This document shows positions 10,010 through 22,300 of a stretch of 33,633 bases of DNA, piece after piece. Source of the DNA: Saccoglossus kowalevskii (lineage: Eukaryota; Hemichordata; Enteropneusta; Harrimaniidae). Position 1 is the stretch's first letter, and every line of letters begins with the position of its first letter. The notes below the pieces were generated by a model. The model worked only from the letters and a program-made list of their open reading frames with translations. It did not search any database and was not told the origin of the DNA. The position numbers and the translations under genes were made by a program. The DNA is taken from assembly GCF_000003605.2 (NCBI RefSeq), contig NW_003119926.1, positions 145,614 through 179,246 of the forward strand. The letters are read 5' to 3'.

Positions 10010-13000
10010 GTAATATGGGTGATCTGAATGACTTTATTAACACAATATGAACGCTTCATATTCCAATAATACTCAGGGTTGAAAATGTGATCGTGTCACG
10101 TGATGACATCTAATCAGCTGGCAATATAAAATATGTAAATTCTAAAAGAGCTTGAAGTCATACAATTTTTGATGTTTTTTTTATTATCGTGGTGCCCAAA
10201 AGATATTTAGGTTTATAGCCATCGACTACAGTGCCGTATATTACTAGTACGGCATCATAACATCTGTCTTTGATAGTCGATAGACTAGCAAAATACAATA
10301 TGATCCACTCAAATGTCGTCTAATGTTGTGCACAACAAATTGGGTAACGTTACTAAATCCGGACTATATTACTATTTTTCGTGTTGTGATGTCGTCGTTT
10401 TTACCAATCACTTCCCGTAGTTTAAGGGTCAGAGGTCATTATTAGTTGTAGGTACTTATTGTCTCACACACCAGGTTATAATTTCGCCCTATATAACCTC
10501 GACTATAATTAAAAAAATCGTATATTATGTTATCCAATTCAAACGCACCAAATAACTGCCATATGTTTAACATTTCCACGAAAAATAATATGCATCTACG
10601 TTTAGTTAATGAATTATTTAACGGTCATATTTGTTGCTAGCAGGCATGACATTTACAAAAGTAATTTGCATATCAACCTTAATTTGACGGAATGAATAGA
10701 CATGGAATCTCGTTCTGGGAATTGACTTTATTATCGCGCTTGCCTGTCAGCCTGATTATATTTAAATCATTCAAGGGTTAATATTGAAATAAGACGTAGC
10801 TGACATGCACACCTATTGATCGTGTCATGACAACCCAGATGATGAACTCTTCCAATGGTTAAATCGATGAATATAAGATCATCATTATGAACCGTGTCAG
10901 TCGGCGTGTCAGCAACGTTCACAACGTTTAATACTACACAAAATAAAGCGGTGTATAGAAGTAAACCCGTGAATTACGGGCATTTCTAGTTAGTGTACAG
11001 TTTCTTGGAACGTTACCTGTTTATTGAAAATGATGCTAGTATTGCTATTAATCAGATTAGAATAGTATGGAAAACGTTGACAATTGTAATCCAAAAAGAC
11101 GAATAATTAAATGAGTAATTTATAAAATAAAACACACCGTATACGTGCGACTATGTTTGGTAAGCCGTTATATCAATTTCAACTTCAGGTAGGAAGATTC
11201 ATCCATTCATATTCAATTATGCAAGTGAATAGTGAACTGTAGGCGTATGCAAAAAGCAATCAACGAAATGCAGTATGCTAAATTGAATTTTCTATGGCCT
11301 CCTGAATTTCTAACTGAAATAAGTATCAGAGTAAAGGGTGTAGCAACTAGCAACCTATTGTATGTTAGTAATGAGATAAAATCAATGAAATGTCAAACAA
11401 GTGACAGGAGACAATTAATTATTACTAAACTGTCTCAAATATACAATGTAAATATTGAGCGTTGATTATTCTATACTTAATAAAATTAATTACTGTGTCA
11501 AGTACCTTTAGTATTTCTCTTTTTTTATTTGTCGATAATATTTGAATTATGTACTATACTTCACAATGCGCACTAGTAGTGTATCTATGAGCGCGCATCA
11601 ATATTGCAAGAAAGCCAAAGTGATAAATGAATCTAATAATATCTCTGAAGAAAATACATAAACATGCACCCTCTTCACTCATTTTGTATTATTCCGCCAA
11701 TCACAAGCTTTTCGTTTCCTCTTCAAACCATTTTAGCTAGTGTGAAAGGTTTATTTTCTCACACTTGACGTAACGATAAGCGCTAGGTTTATTTAAATAA
11801 ATTGTATCAAATATGAATGGAACGCCTTAGCCGCCTCCAGCTACGGCAGCCAAAATATGATACACGAAAAACCGAACAATTACAAGTAAAATCCAAAAAA
11901 TACACATGGATACACAAAAATAAAAATAAATAAAACATAAGTTAAAACAAACTGAAGCCAATTTGCTTTTAATACTAGTAAAATTGAACTAAAGGCTTAT
12001 TTATAAATTTTGACATAATATCACTGTGGATCTGTCCTAAAATAAAATACATGACAGGAGTACATGTTTCAAGGTCACAGGCTGACTAACTGATCACACT
12101 GTATTGATTACAGCTGCTGCAATTGACAACCTATTGGAAGAAACACATAATGTCTCAAGTTGTGAATGTAAAACATGCTATAACCAAACCAAACATTACA
12201 TTGTAGCAGTTGCATTGGTACCAGAGATATACCTATATAGAGGGTAAGTTATACCATGTAATATATATGTGTCTCTATAGATATATATTCTGTAAATGCA
12301 TTAATTATCCACTCGGTTTTTATTTCGCTATTTTCTTCGAGAAGTAAAACCATCAACATGTAAACTAAAGATATAACTCATTGTGTCCCTGGCAAATTCG
12401 TGAATTTAAAACCCAGTCAATATAACTAGTTTTATATAGGCTATATTATAGTAGTAGCATTGGTTACATGTGATAAATAATGTATATCTCAATAGATAAT
12501 ACCTAATGTTTTCGTTGAAATCTAATATGTACAAGAGATCTAGATATCAATAACGGTATTAATACTTGATTGACGAAGTTAAAGCGAACCTCAATGCGGC
12601 CTTAATTTATAGTTATGTATATTCTAAACTATATTTGAAATAAAATTGCAATGGTTCAATTTTTTAATTATAACTGTAGCATGGAGAAGTATTTGAAATC
12701 CTTAAAATATAACCACATGAGGGGTGAATAACGAACGAACGTATTTAACATCCGGGTACTTTTTAAAGCTATGACGTTTTAGTATCTGATCACATTCGTA
12801 TTCGTTATTGTACATGGCCATTCATGCAGCCTGGCATTTAGTACTACTAGTATAAACTCAACTTTATATGTATATACATGTAGATACATTTGGTATGTGA
12901 GTTCTCCCTGTTGTTATTAGCAATGGTTGACAAATGACATTGAATTGTAAATAAATAAATCTTCATTGAAGCAAAAACTTGTATTACTTTAAATCGTTTC

Positions 13001-14137
13001 ACTGACCTTACTTTAGGATGAGTTCAACAAAAGTTACATCACGTGATCTCGAAATCGCGTCGCATGAGTTTGCTGAATTTATGTTGGAAAAGTGGAATTT
13101 TGGACAGTGTGGTAATGACGTCGTCATATTTGTGTCACGAGACGATAACCAGGTACGTATCAATCGAAGGATGTAATGGGGCTTGATATTAAAACATCGC
13201 ATTGTGTTTTTATTGGCCCCATACAACGTATACGACCAACGTAAAATACATTGTTTGTTTTTAAATGCATTCTACACGTGCGTTGCACGACGGCTGAGTC
13301 TACACGTGCGTTGCACGACGGCTGAGTCTACACGTGCGTTGTACGACGGCTGAGTCTACACGTGCGTTGCACGACGGCTGAGTTTACACGTGTGTTGCAC
13401 GACGGCTGAGTCTACACGTGCGTTGTACGACGACTGAGTCTACACGTGCGTTGTACGACGGCTGAGTCTACACGTGTGTTGCACGACGGCTGAGTCTACA
13501 CGTGCGTTGCACGACGGCTGAGTCTACACGTGCGTTGCACGACGGCTGAGTCTACACGTGCGTTGCACGACGGCTGAGTCTACACGTGCGTTGCACGACG
13601 GCTGAGTCTACACGTGCGTTGCACGACGGCTGAGTCTACACGTGCGTTGTACGACGGCTGTGTCTACACGTGTGTTGCACGACGGCTGAGTCTACACGTG
13701 CGTTGCACGACGGCTGAGTCTACACGTGCGTTGCACGACGGCTGGGGCACTTTGAATAATAGTTTACAATGATGTTATATATGACGCAATAAATATATTT
13801 GTTTCTTTGTTTTCAGTTCAGCTTGGCGATAGGTAAAGAAGCCCGGTCCATTCTGACAGCCAGAGCCGTATTAAAAATTCGCACAGAAGTCAATGGATAC
13901 TTCCATTCGGGAGATATATACACAGGATTACATCAAACTGTTTCTATATTTCAAGCTGTGTTTTTACATCAATATGAATATCATGGAACCGTGTCCAGAA
14001 AATTATTTTTAATATTTATTGGCATTGGAGTCTGCCTGTTTTTGTTTTTACTCTCTCAGACGTACCATGCATACAGAGAACGGGTGATGTTGAAGCCCAA
14101 GCATGAAAGACTTGTATGGCTATGGGGCTTTACTTAA
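9736..14137 (+). CDS. TPM-domain (MOLO1-like) single-pass membrane protein, 4 coding exons
   Basis: Coding exons are 9736-10009, 12114-12243, 13017-13152 and 13817-14137. All junctions are GT-AG and the phases agree (1, 2, 0), giving 286 residues from the first in-frame ATG. The protein matches the MOLO1/TPM family. It has FPNPQVDLKACGR and SWLCDP (residues 60-83), IDNLLEET (95-102), a Cys cluster CECKTC (108-113) and the strand YIVAVALV (120-127). FAEFMLEKWNFGQCGNDVVI follows (154-173), then FSLAIG and the helical end of the domain with GDIYTGLHQTV (212-222). One membrane helix (about 243-260) and a short basic cytoplasmic tail follow. In the worm, MOLO-1 is an auxiliary protein of levamisole-type acetylcholine receptors; the role here is inferred. 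The start is uncertain: ATG 9820 (residue 29) precedes a weakly hydrophobic, signal-like stretch, and a further upstream exon is possible. The third intron holds a minisatellite. Confidence 0.85.
10010..12113 (+). other. Intron 1 of the TPM gene
   Basis: A 2.1-kb AT-rich intron. It includes an open frame at 11232-11465 (77 codons) that I do not recognise and do not call, and a short dyad (ATCGACTA near 10222 against TAGTCGAT near 10275). Nothing else is supported. Confidence 0.7.
12114..12243 (+). CDS. TPM gene, second coding exon (short, 130 bp)
   Basis: Bounded by ATTACAG|CTGCTGC and AGAGG|GTAAGT, both near consensus, with a good branch-point match (TGACTAAC, 12083-12090). It supplies exactly the missing middle of the TPM domain: the helix AIDNLLEETH, the CECKTC cluster and the core strand IVAVALV. 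The exon is too short to appear among long open frames. It was found by looking for the missing domain segment and its phase. Confidence 0.85.
12244..13016 (+). other. Intron 2 of the TPM gene
   Basis: A 773-bp AT-rich intron between a GTAAGT donor and a CTTTAG acceptor. I see no repeats or conserved elements in it. Confidence 0.75.
13017..13152 (+). CDS. TPM gene, third coding exon
   Basis: Starts after TTACTTTAG in phase 2 and ends AACCAG|GTACGT in phase 0. It encodes 45 full codons. The conserved FA.FMLEKW..GQCGNDVVIFVSRDDN segment is the most characteristic part of the family. Confidence 0.88.
13271..13745. repeat. 28-bp minisatellite, about 17 copies, in TPM intron 3
   Basis: Tandem 28-bp units built on TACACGTGCGTTGCACGAC followed by GGCTGAGTC. 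Copies are almost identical; variants are GCAC/GTAC and GCG/GTG changes plus single substitutions. Every unit contains the palindrome CACGTG, an E-box core, and four or more CpG dinucleotides in otherwise AT-rich intron sequence. The array ends about 70 bp before the acceptor of the last coding exon. Confidence 0.97.
13817..14137 (+). CDS. TPM gene, last coding exon
   Basis: Starts after a pyrimidine-rich TTTCTTTGTTTTCAG. It encodes the end of the TPM domain (FSLAIGKEAR ... YFHSGDIYTGLHQTV), a membrane-proximal linker, the single hydrophobic helix LFLIFIGIGVCLFLFLL, and a 26-residue tail ending in a TAA stop. Confidence 0.88.
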   Translation, partial: FSLAIGKEARSILTARAVLKIRTEVNGYFHSGDIYTGLHQTVSIFQAVFLHQYEYHGTVSRKLFLIFIGIGVCLFLFLLSQTYHAYRERVMLKPKHERLVWLWGFT

Positions 14138-16197
14138 AGCGGTGAATGTCAGACAGTCACTACTGTGACAACGATTATGTGTCAGCCAATCATAGCCATG
14201 ACAACGATTATGGGTGAGTCAATCATAACCATGGCAACAAAAATTGGTCTACCAATCAGCTCAGAGGGTGTTCTTGTAAATATCTTTTGAATATAATATA
14301 GAAGTGTGTTCATCTAAATTATCCTTTAATTTTTTTTCTATGCATCCAAATGCAAGGTATTTTACATATTATAATATTCGACTCTTGTTAAAAAGGCAAA
14401 TATTTTTATATATGCTTTTGCTCTCACAACATTTTGAGGACTTTTACATACACCTCATGACATAAAAACAAGTTAAACATAAACCACCAGGCCGGGCTCA
14501 AACCGCATAACGGGAGGTACGATAAACAGACTGTCATTTTAACTATCTAGAACAGATGTTAGATCATGAATATTCATAACGTCGGTTCTTATGAGAATGA
14601 TAACCACTGATTCCGATAGGTCTAAAATCACGCAACACGTCTAGTACTTCTATAGCATTTTTCATGTGCAAATAGGGACATTGTTTCATTTTTTTGTTGA
14701 CAGGACCCGGACAGGACTTGCTAAATGTCTTTAAAAGCATGATAATTTTCTCTAAAATGTATATCCTAGATCGCTTGGGTAGTGGACTTTAAGTCAGATA
14801 ACACACTCCTCATGTGATAAAATGTCTCGGACATTATATAGGATTCATTCTATATATTGTATGCTTTACCAACATCCACATTTGCTATTTTACCTAGTTT
14901 AACACATGTGAAATATTGCATTATTTTTAACCTTAATACCAGAAGTCTGACACATTATTAAACCTCAAACCAACTGGTTGAGATTAAATTCCTTTGTTTT
15001 ATTGTGTTATTGATTCTGAATCCAGCTAAAATAAACCTTTCTATGGAAGGTCTGTCTTCTTAAGGTAGATCATATCAACATTGCATCTTAAAAGATTAGT
15101 CTCACATGTCAAGTTCGTTAGTTGTAAGAACATTATACCGCCTTTATTTTTGGAAATCGGAATCCTGTGATCTGACCATTCTTCAACATTCATTGATCTC
15201 AAATTATACACTTGATAATTATAAATCAGCACATGATTTTATCATTGACAACTTGAATGTCCATTTTGGTCGTTTCCATAGTTCTACCAAATACACTAGA
15301 AAAGAATCGTTTCTAGTGTCTTTTGGTTCTACGTTTACCACATGTTATATCAAAACGTTTAATTTCAGTCAGATGTCAAATGAAAATTCTGTTCAATTAT
15401 GTAAATTATTATAAATTTACACATGTTTAATGATATATTATTTACAGTACTGATTTTATTCATGTTTTTGCCATTCTCTCTCCATTATTTTTGTTTTAAT
15501 CATAAAACTATGTACTGGCAATTAGTAAATCAGCATATTGCCGATTTGAAATTATAACTACAAACGTTAATTAAACGATATTGAATCAAAGCTGATACAA
15601 ATCTTATTATGACAATTATTTGTTTGGCATATTTTTAATTCACAACATTAAATCAAATTAGACTTCACTATATATAAATGGGTTGTTCTTAAGTTATTGG
15701 CTGTTTCCATAGTGACTTAGTTAGCATACAATCATTTATTGTCAGAGTAAATTTAGTCTAGATCAATTCATTTTAAATAAAATGTATTCAAGTGTACTAT
15801 GTTTTCTGACATGAGTGGAGTCAAGGCTAAAATATGTGTTAATTCCTACAACCGTTACTTCATCAATTGTGTAGTTACTATGGTGACGTGATCTGTAACA
15901 TGTTACGATTGTACTCGACAGCATATTTGTTTTTGATATTAAATTAAAAATTAAAATATATTATTAAGGTAACGGCTGGAACACCCGTATAGTTAATTGC
16001 AATTAGGTCATCCAGCAGTTACCAATTATATATATATATATATCTCCAGGAAGTTTAGATATTGGACAATACAGTCGAGTTGAATATTTTTGATTGAGAG
16101 ATTAATTTCTAAAAGTTGCCGTTATTGGCCGTTTATAGCTGTTCGTCGTTGTACGTTTTAATATTTGAAGTCGGCTCTCAGAATGTGTATGTACCGC
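14138..16197. other. 3' flank of the TPM gene, non-coding
   Basis: It begins with a 33-bp direct repeat (14168-14200 and 14201-14233, plus a partial third) containing CCAATCA. An AATAAA at about 15028 could serve the gene's 3' end, but this is unproven. An open frame at 15106-15414 (102 codons) matches no known family. An inverted repeat at 15968-16023 is listed separately. Confidence 0.5.
15968..16023. repeat. 13-bp inverted repeat (possible mini-MITE)
   Basis: GGTAACGGCTGGA (15968-15980) and TCCAGCAGTTACC (16011-16023) pair with one mismatch around a 30-nt middle. That middle includes the palindrome TTAATTGCAATTA. It is flanked by AT-rich sequence and an adjacent AT run. Confidence 0.65.
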
Positions 16198-16288
16198 CTA
16201 ATAGATCTAAAGATATACTCCGTCAGACTAATAATTCTAAAGATATACTCCGTCAGACTAATAGTTCTAAAGATATACTCCGTCAGAT
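16198..16288. repeat. 30-bp tandem repeat, 3 copies
   Basis: Three near-perfect units containing TCTAAAGATATACTCCGTCA, beginning at about 16201, 16231 and 16261. Confidence 0.95.
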
Positions 16289-16290
16289 TT

Positions 16291-18497
16291 TTTAGACTAA
16301 ATACTCTTTGTTATGTGGAACAGCTTCAGTCAATATGCGAATCAAATATTTAGTCTGTCACTCTGTCTATTTTTGTGAATGTATGACGAAAGAATTCAGT
16401 CGTAACAGTCAACACAGTTATTTAAGTGAGCATCCTCGCCCAAGCCATGTTATCACACAAAAATGGACAATGTGAAGTCTTTTATTTCAGTTATAATAGA
16501 ACGTAATATTGAATTTGGTGCAGTGGTAGCTTGAGAAAAGAGAATCGACAGCGCGGTCAGTGTGGCCAGTGCATCTTTGATGTTTGAGTTAGGGACTAGA
16601 CAGAAAGTACTGGGGGTAGGCCGTTTTTTTAAATCGCATACATAAAAATATATGACCCTTCACAAACATTTGCATGCAATTTGCTGACCCCCTTGAATGT
16701 TGCATGAACAATTGTGACCCTCAATTTGACCCTTCTGTGTAAGGACAGTGCATGTAGTAAAGCTATATACACATACTAATTGATGTTTTACTACACAGCT
16801 TAGAACTTTTCTACTCTAACCATTTAGCCCAGCTCTCATTGAGAAGAGAACAATGTAAGATACCGTGAATGTACCACATTAGTGTAATACATAAACAATT
16901 TTACTGACACCTTATATAAGTGTTGTATGTTGAATCGTGTGCACTCTTTAAAATAGGAGATACATATGTTCAATGCTATCATTAATTTTAATACAATCTA
17001 TATTCTTATTACACACTCTAGATATACACGTTTTTTATAACAACACTGAGATTCAGTCAAACTTTACTGCTCCTAACGAATTCCAGTAATAATTACAAAA
17101 GTATCGAGAAGCCTTTCATCCAAAGCTTGTCCACCACACAGTATAAATATATTAATGAGAAAGGGACTTTTATTCACCAAATCATCTTCAGTGTAATTCT
17201 GTATTAAATCAGTGTGATGTTGAATAAAAAAATATATTATTCAAAACAAACTTAAACAATAAACACCATACCAAGATATAAGTTTGGGCAAACAGGGACT
17301 GCCAGCGTTATTAGTGCCCGTTCGAACGAAGTTCGAAACGATGACTTATAATTCGGTCTTAGTCAGTCTGTCCGTCCGTCCGTCCGAAGTTATCTTTCAG
17401 AACCATGTGGACCAAATTTGTTCATTTTTTTCATGTACCTAGTACTTTAACTGGGACATGTGCACATGTAGTGTTTTACTGATTCAATCCAATATGTCAA
17501 ACTAGCAGCCATTTGGTACATACATTATCCATGTTAGGATGTCCATGACAATTGGTTTCAAAATCAGGTCAAAGATAGTCGGCTGCCTGTAATCTATATC
17601 TCTGTACATGTCTGAACAAAGGAAGCTAAGTTTGGATACAAAAATGCATGAATAGCTTATCCTGTTTGATTTCTGACCGTATATTTCGATTTTGGAAGAG
17701 TCATTTAGTACATCTAATTTTTACTAATTATGCTACTGGTTCGTAAATAGGCAGGCCTGTGGCTGCATGCCAGTACAGCCAGCATACCAACAAACGTTTC
17801 CCTTAGCTTGGAGTAAATACATTCACGTGAAGAGAATACTATTAAACCTACACTAAAAAAATAAAAATTATAACAAAGAAAGCCAAATATATGTGATGGG
17901 AAGGGTGGGCCTTGTCTGCCTTGTAGCCAAAGATTGCAGTGGAACGAGAAAGGAGAACCATAGGTAACTGGCTGTATCTTTATAGTAGAAAGGTTCTTGC
18001 CACACCACTGCTAGATCAAATATTATTATTAACTAGTACTGGCGGCCCTAATTCTTCTTACACTGGATAATCATTGCCTTAGATAATTACATTTTAAAGA
18101 TCGGTTTTGAATAATCTGAGTATTAAGTAATGTAGTGTGAAAGTACATTTGCATGTTATTTACAATCTGGTGAAATACATGTAAACAAACAGTGGCTATT
18201 GGTACTGTAAACACATATTATATCATAATATTAAACTACAATAAATATGTGTGTTTTAATCAGGCAGTACTCGTTCATAAATATTATTTTCCCCAGTGGT
18301 GAATTGCTAGTCGCCAAAGAACTTACTATTTCATTAACTTATTGTTTTTCTCCCAGATCTGGTGTATAGTACCGGCTGGAAAATCTCATTTTCACTGTCA
18401 GATGATTCATTATTATAATCTCCAGACAGTGGGTCATCATCATAGCTATGAATATAAGTTAAGTTTTTAAAATGTCATTCAAATTGTGACCCTCCTC
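16291..18497. other. Non-coding stretch, no gene recognised
   Basis: AT-rich sequence. It contains a short (GTCC)n tract (about 17369-17387) next to TTCGAACGAAGTTCGAA (about 17321-17337), which has the look of a dispersed repeat, but no element boundaries are visible. No exon-like segment is seen. Confidence 0.5.
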
Positions 18498-18793
18498 ATT
18501 ATGCCTGCACAGATTACTATGACGCTCCCCATTATGCCTGCACAGATTACTATAACCCTCCCCATTATGCCTGCACAGATTACTATAACCCTCCCCATTA
18601 TGCCTGCACAGATTACTATAACCCTCCCCATTATGCCTGCACAGATTACTATAACCCCCCCATTATGTCTGCACAGATTACTATAACCCTCCCCATTATG
18701 CCTGCACAGATTACTATAACCCTCCCCATTATGTCTGCACAGATTACTATAACCCTCCCCATTATGCCTGCACAGATTACTATAACGCTCCCC
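18498..18793. repeat. 33-bp minisatellite, about 9 copies
   Basis: Tandem units reading ATTATGCCTGCACAGATTAC followed by TATAACCCTCCCC. Variants are GCCTG/GTCTG and a unit one base shorter near 18650. Because the unit is 33 bp, a frame stays open and translates as an 11-residue repeat (MPAQITITLPI). The one-base length change breaks that frame, which argues against coding. Confidence 0.96.
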
Positions 18794-19152
18794 TTAACAC
18801 TTGTACCGACCTACCCCTCTGTACTTTCTGTCCAGTCCCTTACGCGTAAAACGTCCACAAGCAAACGACATGCAGAAACACGCGCAGTGTTTTTCCAAAT
18901 TAAAATAACCTGGATTTGATAACGCAAAATATTCATTGGGTTGTTGTATAAAGGATTCGCACAAAAGTGAAAAAAATCGCTGGATATTCCTGATATTGTT
19001 CGCCTGTTTAAAGGGAAAGTCAAGGCTAACAACATAATAAGAACATGCAAATTACAGTTTTTTATACCACGTTTCATTCTCTAGATATTCAACTTTTCAT
19101 CAATTTATGTAGTCCGCCATCTTGATTCTTCAGCAAAGGATATGGGTAAAGT

Positions 19153-19316
19153 ATGACATAGAATCTGTTGTCAGAAATTGAGAAAATGATTTCATCTATA
19201 ACTTCAAAAGTTGAACTTCAAATTGGCTGAAAGTTTAGAACATGGTAGCTTACATGTACTGGTGCCAAACATGCTTCTAAAATAGTTGTCATGGACCACA
19301 GATTCTATGATGTCAT
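19153..19316. repeat. Inverted-repeat element candidate
   Basis: ATGACATAGAATCTGTTGTC on the left and CCACAGATTCTATGATGTCA on the right are inverted copies of each other, with a 3-base insertion. They enclose about 165 bp with no coding potential. The sequence just upstream (TTTAAAGGGAAAGTCAAGG, about 19007) may be part of a larger element. No target duplication was found. Confidence 0.5.
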
Positions 19317-19333
19317 AATGATGTCACGTAATT

Positions 19334-22300
19334 TTAGCAGTTTTGCGCGCATCTTTGCAAACTTTCCCCGTTACTTCATCTAACTTTGCACGCAACTTGC
19401 TTACTTGCTACAAAATTCTAACAACTCTGCAAGCAACATTGAAACCTTCCCCAATAGCATCACGGACTTTCGACGCAACTTTAACAACTTTGCACGCAAC
19501 TTTGCAGGCTTTCTACGTAACATTACCGATTTTACACGCCATTTACCAGGCTTTCCACGTAACCTTGCCGATTTTACGCCCCATTTACCAGGCTTTCCAT
19601 GTTACTTTGCAAACATTACACGCCATTTACCAGGCTTTCCATGTTACCTTGCAAACATTACACGCAACTTTTCAGACTTGCCAGCTGGAAATACAACACC
19701 CCACGTAACCTGCTCAGAATTAATTGAACCAAATGCTCGTTAGAACGTAACTGCCAATGAGGGCGCACTGCACATGAATTGAGCACTTTGTGAACAAATT
19801 TCCGTATGATTGCGTTCTTACAACTATCACGTTTCCCTCTATAATTGATATGAAAATTAAACTTCGATAATCTGTCTTTTATGAATAACATTGAAAATAT
19901 ACGTTGTCTTTGCCATAGCATAACTTTTATGTAAATTTAACAACCTTCGTGAACACAAGATATATTCATTTGTCAGATAACTGTTTGCGATGAGTTACAA
20001 AATTTCAATATTGTTTACTTTGCATGCTTTCGACGTAAGATTTACAACTTTTGTAGGAGTTTTGCAGGCTTTCCATGTAACATTATGCAGACTTGACAAG
20101 TAACATTATAGAAAATCCACGTAATAGTAACAACTTTGCAGGCTTTTCACGTATCTTTACCTACTTTTCTTTACAGATTTGCTACGCAAGAAGTTTTCGC
20201 GATATTTTACAGGATTGTTATGTGACATTACTAAATTTTTCACGTACAGTTAACAATTTTACACTCCTTATACGTAACTTTACGAACTTTGCATGCACAC
20301 CTGCAAACTTGCTACAAAACTTTACCGATTTTGCACGCAACTTAGCAGATTTTCCTAGTTACAACTTTGTAAGCTGATTGTAACATTTTACAGTCCTTCC
20401 ACGTAACTTAACCTACTTTGCCTGTAACATTCTCATATTGCGCAATCTTCAAAAGTCTCATTAGGATTATTTTCAACAATTATAATACAATAATACATTA
20501 CTACATATGAATTGAGCACGTGCACTTTGTGGAGAAGTGTTTGAATTGTTGCGGTTTTTTGAATGACATTGAAACTATTCTGGACTTGTCTTTTCCAGAG
20601 CCCAATTCACGAAGAAAACAGGGCGTTTATTTGTCATTCCTGTCCCGAACACGGAAAGTAGAGTTTGTATTATTATATATTAAATCCAAAAAAATTCTGA
20701 CGTAATTTTACCAACCTTGCAAACGAGGTTCGTACCCAATGTTATCATTTCCGCAACTCCCCAGGCTTTCCGCGTAACTTTACCGTCTTTTTACGCACTT
20801 TTGCAGGCTTTCAACGTTTTTTTTACCAACATCGAACTCAACTTTGTAGATTTGCTATAGGTTAATTCTGACTTTCCACGTAAATGTAGCAACTTTACAC
20901 TTGATTTTCCAGACTTCTATTAAACTAATGTTATAATCTTTAAACGCAACCTTTCTGACTGTTCGTGTAACGTTACCACCATTGCACGCAACATTGGTGA
21001 TATTTTAGGTATTTTTAAAATGTTACACACAAGTTTGCAGACATTTACGTACACATTTTAGAATTTCCAACTTGTTTAACGTTTTGAAACCAAGGGTAAT
21101 ACCGACTGTACACCCAAACTTAGAAACTTTGCACGCAAATTTGGAGACCTGCTACATACCAATACAGACTTTCTACGTATAGCTGCTTTGCACGTAACTT
21201 TGCAGGCTTTCTTGTCACTTTATCAACAGACTTTCCACGTATTTTCACCGACCTTTCCCGCAACTTTTTATGTTTTTCTACTTAACAAACTTTGCACACA
21301 AAATAATAATTTCCAGGCTCTCTCCTAACAATTCTTTTTTCATGCAACTTTGCAGGCTGTTCCTATAACTTTACAAACAATGCACACAACATTTCTGATT
21401 GTTTGCACACGAATTTAAAGGTTCTGACTCGACCCCATCGTTTTATCGCAATTTTGCAGGTTTTCCAAGTCAGTTTACGAACATTGCGCGCAACTTTGCA
21501 AACTCGCCTCCTGGTAATACAACTTTCCACGAATTTGCACACATCTTTGTTGTCTTGCCACAAAGTAATACCAGCAGCAAATTTGTAAACTTTCCCAAGT
21601 TTGCGTACATCTTTCTCAAATTTCTAACAATTTTTATGAAATATATTTTCAAATTGCTTTAGAATACTAGTATAATACAGAATATTGCACATACATAGCG
21701 TTCAGAACTTTCGTCTCCCAATTGCCTCGTTGAGGGTGCTTACAAATGGTCATTATGAGATAACTACCAACACTGTGGAAATAAGAGAGCGCTACAGTTG
21801 ACAAGAGCACGTTGTCGAAACATTTGTGAATCGTTGTGTTCATGAAACTATCGCGTTTCCCTTCATTATTAGTACGAAGCTTACCTTTAGAAGATTTGAG
21901 TGACATTGAAAGTCATCCGGGGTTGTCTTTGCCACAGTTCAATTCAATAAGAAAAGAGGGTGTTAATTCGTCACTCCTTTTTCCTAAGGCGGAAAGTTAC
22001 GCATTTATTTTCATGTGTTGAATCCCACAACTTCTGGTGCCAGCTTGCGTAACTGAGTTTCATAAACACAAAATGTATTGTCAGTTAACCAACAAACTGT
22101 CTATGATGACTAACAAAATATGAATATTATTTAAATTACATGTTTCGGTGTACGATTAACAAATTTGAAAATAACTTCACCAAATTTCCATGCAACATTG
22201 TAGATTTGATCATAGCAATACATATATCACGTTACTTTAATAAAATCTTAAAAACTACACACGCAACTTTGCAGATTTTATTCATGGCAATACAGACTTT

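Noticed and set aside
11232-11465. 77-codon frame in TPM intron 1
   Set aside because: It does not fit the splice phases or the TPM domain and matches no family I recognise. It could be a fragment of an unknown element.
15106-15414. 102-codon frame downstream of the TPM gene
   Set aside because: No domain, no start or splice context, and an antisense frame of similar length overlaps it.
18486-18919. Two repetitive-peptide frames (11-residue period)
   Set aside because: Produced by the 33-bp minisatellite, with a frame change between them caused by a one-base shorter unit.
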